A DNA stretch of 64,000 nucleotides, taken from contig QJPH01000360.1 in the NCBI GenBank assembly GCA_003242955.1, positions 1 through 64,000 on the forward strand, given 5' to 3'. Origin of the DNA: Candidatus Methylumidiphilus alinenensis (lineage in GTDB: Bacteria > Pseudomonadota > Gammaproteobacteria > Methylococcales > Methylococcaceae). Under the pieces are notes generated by a model. It saw nothing but the letters and a program-made list of their open reading frames with translations. It was not told the DNA's origin and did not search any database. Position numbers and translations under genes: made by a program. This document shows positions 25,511-34,994 of the stretch, in pieces (within the stretch, counting starts at the first letter, position 1; the number at the start of each line of letters is the position of its first letter).

Positions 25511-26384
25511 GCTGCGCTTCTCCCTGATATTGGCCACGGTCCACCGCGTCAAGGAAACCGAACGTTTCCTGCATTCCTTAAGCCAACAGGATTACCAAGG
25601 CGGCTTTGAATTGATTATCATTGACCAGAACCAGGACGGATGTCTAGACGGCATGGTCGAACAATACCGCCAGAATTTCCCGATCCTGCATCTGCGCCAA
25701 GACCAGCCCTTGCTGGCCCGCGCCCGCAACCTCGGTCTGACCCATGTGCAAGGGGATTTGGTGGGGTTCCCCGATGACGATTGCGCCTACGAGCCGGATA
25801 CCTTGAGCCGGGCCGCCGGATTCCTGGCGGAACATCCCGAACGGGACGGCGTGGTGGGTAATGTGATGGATTTGGAACGGGAAGAGGAGGCCATGTTGTT
25901 TTACATGCCGCAACCCGCCGCCGAAATCACCCCGAAAAACGCCTGGGTAGTGGGCATGACCGCGGCTTTTTTCCTGAGGGCCGAGCGAATTCAGGGCTGC
26001 CGCTTCGACGAAACCATCGGCCCTGGCACACCCTGGGGTTGCGGCGAAGATACCGATTTTTTCCTGCGCTGCATGGACGGGGGGGCGAGTTTCTATTTCG
26101 ATCCGGCCATCGTCATCCGCCATCCCACGCCGATGCGGATTTACAGTCTTCGGCAGCTTGTCCGGCGGGAATACCAGTACGGGCGGGGCTATGGCTATTT
26201 GATGGGCAAGCGCCGGTTTCCGGCCGTTACCGCGCTGTGGAAAGCCTTGGTCGAGCCGTTTACCTATGTGCCGGCTTGCGTGAGGCATCGGCGCTGGAAA
26301 GAACTCGCGCTGATGCCCAGCCTGATTTCCGGACGGCTATTGGGATACTTAGGCTATCTGGCTCTGGCAAAACGGCCCACATGA
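25503..26384 (+). CDS. Glycosyltransferase family 2
   Basis: FSLILATVHRVKETERFLHSL...DLVGFPDDDCAYEPDTL; conserved RREYQYGRG shared with 20923-21786. Confidence 0.88.
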   Translation: MNKLRFSLILATVHRVKETERFLHSLSQQDYQGGFELIIIDQNQDGCLDGMVEQYRQNFPILHLRQDQPLLARARNLGLTHVQGDLVGFPDDDCAYEPDTLSRAAGFLAEHPERDGVVGNVMDLEREEEAMLFYMPQPAAEITPKNAWVVGMTAAFFLRAERIQGCRFDETIGPGTPWGCGEDTDFFLRCMDGGASFYFDPAIVIRHPTPMRIYSLRQLVRREYQYGRGYGYLMGKRRFPAVTALWKALVEPFTYVPACVRHRRWKELALMPSLISGRLLGYLGYLALAKRPT

Positions 26385-26433
26385 TTAAACCACCCAGGCT
26401 GGACAGGCTATCGAGCCCAAGCAAGACAAGCGC

Positions 26434-29400
26434 ATGAACAACGGAACCCTTCTGTCCCAAGGCCAGCAAGCACTGTGGCTGGTGTATCAGGAAGACCCGC
26501 ACAGCGCGGCCTATAACCTCGCCCTGCCGTTGCGTTTCCAGCAACGCTTGGACCGCGACATCTTGCGGCGGGCCTTGGATTTTCTGCGGGAGCGGCATCC
26601 CGCTTTGCGGACGGTTTTCGTCGAATGCGACGGCATTCCGAAGCAGGTGCTGGCCGAGCCAGCCGATCTGTTGCGGACCGACGACCTTGGTTCCTTACCG
26701 GAAAGCGAGTTGCTGGAGCGGGTGCGACTAGCCGCCCGCCAGCCCTTCGATCTCAAACACAGCGCCTTCCGCGCCACCTTGTTCGAGACGGCGGACGCAT
26801 CCAGCCTGTTGCTGCTGGATTTTCACCATATCGTCGGCGATGCCGGGTCTTTGTCGATCTTGGGCGAGGAACTGCTGCTGGGCTATGCCGCCTTCCTGCA
26901 AGGACAGCCGCCCGAGTTGCCTCCGGCGGCAGACCCTGCCGACTTCGTGGCTTGGGAAAACGCCTTGCTGGCAGGCCGCAAGGGCGAGCGCATGGCGGCG
27001 TACTGGGCCAAGCAATTGGGCGACGGTGTCCCTGTGCTGCAATTGCCGACCGACCACCCGCGCCCCCCGCTGCAAACCTATGCCGGTGCGTCCGTGCCTT
27101 TCCGGCTGTCGGCTGAATTGACCGAACATTTGAAAACCCTAGCGCGGCAGCACAACACCCGGCTGTTCAATGTCCTGTTGACGGCCTACCAAGTGTTGCT
27201 GCACCGCTACACGGCCCAGCCCAATATTTGGATCGGGGTGCCGACCTCGATGCCACGCAACGAAAAACAATTCGCCGGCCTAGTGGGTTATCTGGTCAAT
27301 ATGATGGTGGTGACGGCCCACTTTCCCGAAGATGGGGACTTGGGTTTCAGCCAGTTGCTGGCGAGGACCACGCATGCCGTGTTCACCGGCCTATTTCACC
27401 AGCCCTATCCGTTTGCGCGGCTGGTGCAGACACTGCAAGCCCGGCGCGATCGCAGTTACGCGCCCTTGGTGCAGGCGGGCTTTTCTTATGAGAACGAATC
27501 GCTAATGCAAGACAGCTTCGCCGCCGACGGAGTGCGGGCAGAATTGGTGGACATCCCGCAGATGGAAGGCCAGTTCGACCTGTCGCTGGCTGTCACCGGC
27601 GACGGGCCGTTGCGTGGCTTGTTCCTGTACAACACGGATTTGTTAGAGCGGGACAGCATCGAGCGCCTTAGCGGGCATTTCAGTGCTTTGCTTGAGGCTA
27701 TCGTCGCCAATCCGCAGCAAGCGGTCGGGCGGCTGGCCTTGCTGTCCGACCGCGACATCCGCCAGCTAGACGCTTGGAATGACACGCGCCAAGATTACCC
27801 TCGCCAGCAAACCTTGGTCGGCCTGTTCGAGGAGCAAGCGAGGCAAAGCCCAGGGGCGGTGGCACTGGTGTTCGATGGCGAGGCGTGGACTTACCGCCAG
27901 ATCAACCAGCAAGCCAACCGGCTGGCGCATTACCTACTGGGCCTTAAAACCGAATCCGGCGAGCCTTTGATGGCGGCGGACACGCTAGTCGGGGTTTGTG
28001 TGGAGCGTTGCCCTGACATGCTTGTCGGCCTGTTGGCTATATTGAAAGCCGGTGCGGCATATCTGCCGCTAGACCCGGATTATCCGGCGGAACGCATCCG
28101 CTACATGCTGGAACACAGTGCCGCGCCTTTGGTGTTGACGCAGAGCCTCTGCTGGCAACGCGGCATCCCGCCATCGAGTTCCGGCCGCAGATGGGCCTTG
28201 TGCCTCGACAAGCTGGAGGCGACGCTGGCGCAATATCCCGACGGCAATCCAATCCCGCAAGCCAAGCCGGACGCTTTGGCGTATGTGATTTACACCTCCG
28301 GCTCCACCGGCAAGCCCAAGGGCGTGATGGTCGAACACCGTGCCTTACTGAATTTCCTGCTAGACATGCGCCAACGCATTGGCTTCAAGGCTACCGATGC
28401 GCTGCTGGCCGTGACCACCTTGTCATTCGACATCGCCGGTTTAGAGCTTTTCCTGCCGTTGCTGGCCGGGGGCTGCATCCATCTGGCGCGCCAGGACACC
28501 GTCGCTGATGGCCGGTTGCTGAAGGCGTATCTGGACAGCCATCCGATTAGCGTCATGCAAGCCACCCCGGCGACCTGGAAGCTGCTGCAATATAGCCAGT
28601 GGCGGCAGACCACGCCGTTGACGGTGCTGTGCGGCGGCGAAGCCATGCCGCTGGAACTGGCCCGCTATCTGGCGCAAAACAGCCGCCAGCTTTGGAATGT
28701 CTACGGCCCCACCGAAACGACGGTCTGGTCAACTGCTGGCCTGATCGAAGCCGAATTTCTGGACAAGCCACCTGCCATCGGCAAGCCTATCACCAATACG
28801 CAAATCTACATTTTAAGTCGACAGCTTCAGTTATTGCCTCCCGGCATTCCCGGCGAATTGTGCATAGCCGGTGATGGGTTGGCGCGGGGCTATCTACACC
28901 GTCCCGATCTGACGTTGGAGCGCTTCGTCAACGTGGAGTTGTCAGAGCGGTGCGAGCGGGTCTACCGCACCGGCGATCTGGCGCGTTGGCTGCCGGATGG
29001 CCGGCTGGAGTATCTGGGCCGTATCGACCATCAAGTCAAACTGCGCGGCTTCCGCATCGAGTTGGGCGAAATTGAAAGTGTGCTGGCCAAGCAGCCGGGT
29101 GTGCGGGAGGCCGTGACAATATTGGCCAACAAGGACGGTAATTCGCGCCTGCTGGCCTATGTCACCGGCGAGCCGGGTGTGCGGGTGGACAGCCTCAAGC
29201 TGGCGCTGAAAACCGAGTTGCCCGATTATATGCAGCCATCCGCCATCGTGCTGCTGGACATGCTGCCGTTGACCCCCAACGGCAAGACCGACCGCAACGC
29301 ATTGCCCGTGCCCGCAGCCGAAAGTACTGTCATGTACATGGCACCGGCCACGTCCCGCGAGAAAATCTTGGCCGGACTGTGGGCCTTGCTGTTGCAGAAA

Positions 29401-32400
29401 GAGCGCGTCGGTCGGCAGGACGATTTCTTCGCACTTGGCGGGCATTCGCTGCTTGCCGCGCAACTGACCTCGCGCATCCGCGACAGCTTCCAAGTGGAAT
29501 TGCCTATCCGTGCGATTTTCGAGCATCCGCTGCTGGAGGATTTGGCCGTCCACATTGAGGAATCCGGCGCCTGCTTCCGCTTGCCGCCAATCCTGCCGCA
29601 ACTTGCCGACACCACGTCGCGCCTGTCTTTCGCCCAGCAAAGGCTATGGTTCATCGACCGTTTTGAAGGTCCGTCCGCCACCTACAACATCCCGGTGGCT
29701 TTGCAATGGGACGGCCCGCTGGATTTGAACGCCCTGCAAGCGGCTTTGCGCTGGCTGGTCGAGCGCCATCACAGCCTGCGCAGCCGCTTTCCCGACCAGG
29801 GTGGCGAACCCTGGCTGGCCCTGTTGCCCTCCGAAGGCTTTGCCTGCGCCGTCTGCGATTTGTCGTCGCTGTCGGCTGAACGGCAACAAGCTGAAATACA
29901 TGCCTATGCGCTATGGATTTTCGATCTGGCCGCCGGGCCGTTGTTTCGCGCCGACTTGTTCCTTCTCGCGGAAAACCGCCATGCCTTGTTGTTGAACATG
30001 CACCACAGCATCAGCGACGGCTGGTCGTTGGGCGTATTGATGCGCGAATTTCAGCAGGCTTACCAAGCGTTTTGCTTGGGCCAGCCACCAGCCGTGCCGG
30101 ACTTGCCCGTGCAATACTCAGACTATGCCGCTTGGCAGCGGGAATGGCTGCAAGGTGGGATATTGCAACGCCAAGTGGATTATTGGCGGCAACAACTGTC
30201 CGGCGCACCCGGCTTGCTGGAATTGCCTACCGACTTTCCGCGCCCGGCCCGGCAAGCCTTTCACGGTAGCCAATATCGGCGGGCATTGGACGGCGATCTG
30301 ACCCGAGCCGTCCACGCCTTGGGTCGGGGGCAGGGCAGCAGCTTGTTCATGACTCTGCTGGCGGCGTTCACGGTGCTGCTAGCCCGCTACAGCCGCCAGG
30401 ATGATTTGTGTATCGGCTCGCCCATCGCCAACCGCACCCACAGCCACACTGAAGAACTGGTCGGCTTTTTCGTCAACACGCTGGTGTTGCGCAGCCGCTT
30501 GCAGCCGGGGGAGACCTTCAGCCAATTGTTGCAAGCTATGCGTAAGACTTGCCTGGATGCCTACGCCCATCAAGATATTCCGTTTGAAACCTTGGTAGAG
30601 CAACTGCAACCGGTCCGCAGCCTTAGCCACACCCCGCTGTTCCAGGTGATGTTCGCGCTGCAAAACGTCCAAGCTGCTCAGTTCGAATTGCCAGCGGTCC
30701 GGCTGGCCGAATTGCCTCTTGAGTTTCCTGTCGCCAAATTCGACCTAACCTTGAACATTGAGGAGCGCGACGGTCAACTTGTCTGCCATTGGGAATATGC
30801 CACCGGCCTGTTCAGCGAAACCACCATCGTCCGCATGGCGGCGCATTTTGCGCAGTTGTTGAATGCCGTCACCGACAACCCCGATAGAGCCATCGACCGG
30901 CTCCCAATGCTGACCCCGCTCGACATTCAACAGCTACACGCCTGGAACGACACGGGCCTAGAGTACGGCGGCGAGCAGACCGTGACCAGTTTGCTAGAGC
31001 TTCAAGTGGAGCAGGCCCCGGACAACATCGCCTTGGTGTTTGCAGGGCAGTCGCTGAGTTACCGCGAACTTAACGCACAAGCCAACCGCTTGGCAAACTA
31101 TCTGATCCAGTTGACCGGCACGGACGGGCAAACCCTACTGTGCGGCAATCCGCTGGTGGGCATCTGCCTGGAACGCTCGCCGTCCATGGTTGTCGGTCTG
31201 CTAGCGATATTGAAGGCGGGCGGGGCTTATCTGCCCATCGACCCGGATTATCCGGCGGAACGCATCCGTTGGATGCTGGCCGACAGTGCCACGCCACTGC
31301 TGTTGACCCAGAGCAATCTGCAAACCCGCCTGCCGCTGGGGGGGTTGGAACCGGCATGCACACTGCTGTGTCTAGACCAATGGCAGTCGGCCGGCCAATC
31401 CTCTGCCAATCCGCACCGGCAAAGCCAAGCCGGCGATTTGGCTTATCTGATTTACACCTCAGGCTCCACTGGAAGACCCAAAGGCGTGATGTTGGAACAC
31501 CGGGGCGCGGTCAATCTGGCACGTTCCCAGCGGGAATTTTTTCGTACCGGCCCGGGCAGCCGCGTCTTGCAGTTTGCCTCCTTGAGCTTTGACGCGGCCA
31601 CCGCGGAAGTGCTGGTGGCGCTCATCAGCGGGGCCGCCCTGCATCTGGCACCGCTGCGGCAGATTCAAACCGAGTTGTTTGCATTGCTGAAAGATCAGGC
31701 CATCACGCATGTCACCCTGCCGCCTTCGGCTTTAGCCGCGCTGCCGACGGGCGATCTGCCTGCGCTTGGCACCTTGATCGTGGCCGGCGAAGCCTGCCCC
31801 CCGGCGCTGGCCGCCCAATGGGGGCGGGGCCGGCGCTTCATCAACGCCTATGGCCCGACCGAAACCACGGTTTGCGCCAGCCTGTTTGAATGTCAGGCAG
31901 ACGGCAGCCCGACTCTGATCGGTCGGCCCATTGCCAATTCCCACATCTACATTTTGAACGGACACTGCCAGCCGTTGCCGCCCGGTGTGCCGGGTGAGTT
32001 GTGCGTAGCCGGGGTTGGGCTGGCGCGGGGCTATTGGAACCGGCAGGATCTGAATGCCGAGAAATTCATCGAGCTTGAACTGTTCGGGCGGGTCGAGCGG
32101 GTTTACAAGACCGGCGATCTGGCCCGCTGGCGCACGGACGGAAACTTGGAATTCATGGGCCGCATCGACCAGCAAGTGAAACTGCGCGGCTTCCGCATCG
32201 AGTTGGGCGAGATCGAAGCTGTACTGGCGGCACATGAGGCGGTGCGCGAGGCCGTGGCAGTGCTTTATGAAGGCGACGGCAACCCCCGCTTGGTGGCTTA
32301 TGTCGTGCTGAGTGACCCGTCATCAGTGGTCACTGAGCAGTGTTCAGTGGTTGGTGAAAAACCGACTGAGCGAGATGTCCAGCCCTCCCCCTCTTCTATA

Positions 32401-32889
32401 GCCACCAGTCACCGCTCACTGACTGCTTTCCTAAAGGACCGCCTGCCCGGATATATGGTGCCTGCCCATATCCAAGTGTTGGAAAGCCTGCCCTTGACCC
32501 CGAATGGCAAAATTGACCGCAAAGCCTTGCCCAAACCCGATGTTGCCAGCACACGTTACGAACCCCCTTGCGATACCACCGAACAGCATCTTGCCGAAAT
32601 TTGGCAACAGGTGCTAAAACGGGACAGCGTGGGCATGAATGATAACTTCTTCGGTCTTGGCGGCCATTCCTTGCTGCTGATGCAGGTACACAATCACTTG
32701 CAGCCGGATTACCCGGCATTGAAAGTCATCGATTTGTTTGGCTACCCGACTATCCGGGCGCTGGCCGGGCATCTGCGACAACAGGGGCAGCCGGCATCCG
32801 CGGAACCCGCAATGGATAGGCAGGCTGCGCAATCCCGCGCCGAACAGCGCCGCGCTCACCAGGGTTCAGCCCTCCAGCGCAGGAGGTGA
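26434..32889 (+). CDS. Nonribosomal peptide synthetase, C-A-T-C-A-T, no TE
   Basis: C1 FHHIVGDAGS; A1 VIYTSGSTGKPKGVMVEH; T1 FFALGGHSLLAAQL; C2 MHHSISDGWSLG; A2 LIYTSGSTGRPKGVMLEH; T2 FFGLGGHSLLLMQV; basic C-terminal tail RAEQRRAHQGSALQRRR. Confidence 0.95.
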   Translation: MNNGTLLSQGQQALWLVYQEDPHSAAYNLALPLRFQQRLDRDILRRALDFLRERHPALRTVFVECDGIPKQVLAEPADLLRTDDLGSLPESELLERVRLAARQPFDLKHSAFRATLFETADASSLLLLDFHHIVGDAGSLSILGEELLLGYAAFLQGQPPELPPAADPADFVAWENALLAGRKGERMAAYWAKQLGDGVPVLQLPTDHPRPPLQTYAGASVPFRLSAELTEHLKTLARQHNTRLFNVLLTAYQVLLHRYTAQPNIWIGVPTSMPRNEKQFAGLVGYLVNMMVVTAHFPEDGDLGFSQLLARTTHAVFTGLFHQPYPFARLVQTLQARRDRSYAPLVQAGFSYENESLMQDSFAADGVRAELVDIPQMEGQFDLSLAVTGDGPLRGLFLYNTDLLERDSIERLSGHFSALLEAIVANPQQAVGRLALLSDRDIRQLDAWNDTRQDYPRQQTLVGLFEEQARQSPGAVALVFDGEAWTYRQINQQANRLAHYLLGLKTESGEPLMAADTLVGVCVERCPDMLVGLLAILKAGAAYLPLDPDYPAERIRYMLEHSAAPLVLTQSLCWQRGIPPSSSGRRWALCLDKLEATLAQYPDGNPIPQAKPDALAYVIYTSGSTGKPKGVMVEHRALLNFLLDMRQRIGFKATDALLAVTTLSFDIAGLELFLPLLAGGCIHLARQDTVADGRLLKAYLDSHPISVMQATPATWKLLQYSQWRQTTPLTVLCGGEAMPLELARYLAQNSRQLWNVYGPTETTVWSTAGLIEAEFLDKPPAIGKPITNTQIYILSRQLQLLPPGIPGELCIAGDGLARGYLHRPDLTLERFVNVELSERCERVYRTGDLARWLPDGRLEYLGRIDHQVKLRGFRIELGEIESVLAKQPGVREAVTILANKDGNSRLLAYVTGEPGVRVDSLKLALKTELPDYMQPSAIVLLDMLPLTPNGKTDRNALPVPAAESTVMYMAPATSREKILAGLWALLLQKERVGRQDDFFALGGHSLLAAQLTSRIRDSFQVELPIRAIFEHPLLEDLAVHIEESGACFRLPPILPQLADTTSRLSFAQQRLWFIDRFEGPSATYNIPVALQWDGPLDLNALQAALRWLVERHHSLRSRFPDQGGEPWLALLPSEGFACAVCDLSSLSAERQQAEIHAYALWIFDLAAGPLFRADLFLLAENRHALLLNMHHSISDGWSLGVLMREFQQAYQAFCLGQPPAVPDLPVQYSDYAAWQREWLQGGILQRQVDYWRQQLSGAPGLLELPTDFPRPARQAFHGSQYRRALDGDLTRAVHALGRGQGSSLFMTLLAAFTVLLARYSRQDDLCIGSPIANRTHSHTEELVGFFVNTLVLRSRLQPGETFSQLLQAMRKTCLDAYAHQDIPFETLVEQLQPVRSLSHTPLFQVMFALQNVQAAQFELPAVRLAELPLEFPVAKFDLTLNIEERDGQLVCHWEYATGLFSETTIVRMAAHFAQLLNAVTDNPDRAIDRLPMLTPLDIQQLHAWNDTGLEYGGEQTVTSLLELQVEQAPDNIALVFAGQSLSYRELNAQANRLANYLIQLTGTDGQTLLCGNPLVGICLERSPSMVVGLLAILKAGGAYLPIDPDYPAERIRWMLADSATPLLLTQSNLQTRLPLGGLEPACTLLCLDQWQSAGQSSANPHRQSQAGDLAYLIYTSGSTGRPKGVMLEHRGAVNLARSQREFFRTGPGSRVLQFASLSFDAATAEVLVALISGAALHLAPLRQIQTELFALLKDQAITHVTLPPSALAALPTGDLPALGTLIVAGEACPPALAAQWGRGRRFINAYGPTETTVCASLFECQADGSPTLIGRPIANSHIYILNGHCQPLPPGVPGELCVAGVGLARGYWNRQDLNAEKFIELELFGRVERVYKTGDLARWRTDGNLEFMGRIDQQVKLRGFRIELGEIEAVLAAHEAVREAVAVLYEGDGNPRLVAYVVLSDPSSVVTEQCSVVGEKPTERDVQPSPSSIATSHRSLTAFLKDRLPGYMVPAHIQVLESLPLTPNGKIDRKALPKPDVASTRYEPPCDTTEQHLAEIWQQVLKRDSVGMNDNFFGLGGHSLLLMQVHNHLQPDYPALKVIDLFGYPTIRALAGHLRQQGQPASAEPAMDRQAAQSRAEQRRAHQGSALQRRR

Positions 32890-32993
32890 GCAGGCAATGG
32901 TGGGCTACGGTGCGCGTCAAGCTCGATACTGTTTGGTGTTGAAAAATGCGGTAACAATAAATGTGTGATATTAAAAACGCTGTAGGGTGACGA

Positions 32994-34994
32994 ATGCTAA
33001 TTTTAGGTATGACAGGCGGAGCATATCCGCTGGTTGATGCGCCGCTTTTGCCTGACACGGGATGGCATGACTCGGCTGCGGTGTTGCTGGAAAACACGGA
33101 AGTGCTTGCCGGCATTGAGGAAGAGAGGCTAAACCGAATAAAACACACGAACAAACTATGCTCGTCCGCCGTGCGGTTTTGTTTGGAAACCGCACAGAAG
33201 ACGCTGGGTGATTTGGATGCCATCGCCATTTATTCCAGTGAGGATTTTCTAAACGCCAAATTAAAAAGTCTTAGCTTGATCTCGCCGGAAGTAAGTTTTT
33301 TCGAGGATGCCCGGCATTTGTACCAATGCGTGCTCGAACGGGAGTTCGGCGTTACGGTCAGCCGGGAGGTGTTCCGATTCGTCTACCATCATCTCGCCCA
33401 TGCTGCTTCGTCTTATTATTTATCGGGGTTCGACAAGGCGCTGGCACTCTCCATAGACGGCGAGGGCGAAGATATTTCGGGCATGGTGGCCGATGTGGAC
33501 GGCAAGGTCTTCAAGAAACTCAGGACATGGCCCATAGCCCATTCATTGGGATATTATTATTTGCAGGTCATTGCTTTTTTGGGCTATGCTGATTTTGACG
33601 AATACAAAGTGATGGGCTTGGCACCTTACGGCAACCCGGAGGTTTATCGGCGGGCATTTAAGCGCTTCTATGAGTTACTGCCCGAAGGCGATTACCGCAT
33701 CCATCCACAATGCATTGCGGACCTGCATGGAGTGTTGCAACCGCGCAGGCGGGGCGAACCGTTCACCCAAGTCCACATGGACATCGCGGCGGCATTGCAA
33801 GAATCTGTGGAGGCAATTGTTGTTCATATTTTGCGCCATTTCCGGCAGGCGACCGGACACAACCGTCTGGTCATTAGCGGGGGCGTAGGCCAAAACAGCA
33901 GCATGAACGGCAAAATTCTCCGCTCCGGTCTGTTTGACGATGTTTTTGTGCCGTCTTTTGCGGGGGATTCCGGCTGTGCTTACGGTGCTGCGGCTTATGT
34001 CGCCCATAGCCTACAAGCGGATTCGTCAAGTATCCGCACCCCCCACGCCTATTGGGGGACGCCAGTCCATGACGATGAGGCCAGTGCGGTTTTGGAGTCT
34101 TGGCGCACATTCTTGGATATCGAAAAAATGCCGAATAGGTCCGAAAGGGTGTCCGGTTTGATTGCCGAAGGCGCTGTGGTCGGCTGGGTGCAAGGCTGCT
34201 CCGAATTCGGCCCTAGGGCTTTGGGCAACCGCAGCATTATTGCCGACCCGCGCATTGCGGGGCATAAAGAGACGATCAATGCCATGATCAAGATGCGCGA
34301 AAGCTACCGTCCGTTTGCGCCGTCAATCCTACAAGAGCGGGTTAGGGACTTCTTCGAGGTGCCTGTCGAAAATGCCGACTTCCCCTTCATGTCATTCGTC
34401 CTGAATGTCAAACCGGAATGGCGCGCGCAATTGCCTGCCATCACCCATATTGACGGCAGCGCACGGCTGCAAACAGTCAGCAAGGCCGCCAATCCACGCT
34501 ACTGGGAGCTAATCGAGGCTTTCGGCCGCAAAACCGGGATACCGATTTTGCTGAATACCTCATTCAATAACAACGCCGAACCCATTGTCGATAGCGTGGA
34601 CGATGCCGTGGTGTGCTATTTGACATCCGGCCTGGACTATCTGGTGGTGGGCGATTATTTAGCCCACAAAAAGGCTTGGCGACCCGAAGACTTGGCCGGT
34701 CTGGCCGTGAGTTTGCCGAAAGCGGCTGTATTGTTAAGGGAAGACCGCTATGTCAGCCATACCGAGCGCGGCTTCAGTCACGCGTTGGTGTGGAATTACC
34801 AACCCACTCGACGCCATCCCTTGTCGGAGGGTTGGCATAGGATATTGCAGGCGGCGGACGGCAGGCAATCGGTGGGTCAGCTTATGGCGGTATTGGAATT
34901 TTCCGAGGAACAGCAAGCGCAGGCCTGGGCAGAATTGTCGGCGCTGTGGTCAGATCGATTGCTGGTTTTGCGGCCCAATTCCAGATTGGCCTAA
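32994..34994 (+). CDS. Carbamoyltransferase (NodU/CmcH family)
   Basis: WHDSAAVLLENTEVLAGIEEERLNRIKH ... SEFGPRALGNRSIIADPR. Confidence 0.93.
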   Translation: MLILGMTGGAYPLVDAPLLPDTGWHDSAAVLLENTEVLAGIEEERLNRIKHTNKLCSSAVRFCLETAQKTLGDLDAIAIYSSEDFLNAKLKSLSLISPEVSFFEDARHLYQCVLEREFGVTVSREVFRFVYHHLAHAASSYYLSGFDKALALSIDGEGEDISGMVADVDGKVFKKLRTWPIAHSLGYYYLQVIAFLGYADFDEYKVMGLAPYGNPEVYRRAFKRFYELLPEGDYRIHPQCIADLHGVLQPRRRGEPFTQVHMDIAAALQESVEAIVVHILRHFRQATGHNRLVISGGVGQNSSMNGKILRSGLFDDVFVPSFAGDSGCAYGAAAYVAHSLQADSSSIRTPHAYWGTPVHDDEASAVLESWRTFLDIEKMPNRSERVSGLIAEGAVVGWVQGCSEFGPRALGNRSIIADPRIAGHKETINAMIKMRESYRPFAPSILQERVRDFFEVPVENADFPFMSFVLNVKPEWRAQLPAITHIDGSARLQTVSKAANPRYWELIEAFGRKTGIPILLNTSFNNNAEPIVDSVDDAVVCYLTSGLDYLVVGDYLAHKKAWRPEDLAGLAVSLPKAAVLLREDRYVSHTERGFSHALVWNYQPTRRHPLSEGWHRILQAADGRQSVGQLMAVLEFSEEQQAQAWAELSALWSDRLLVLRPNSRLA

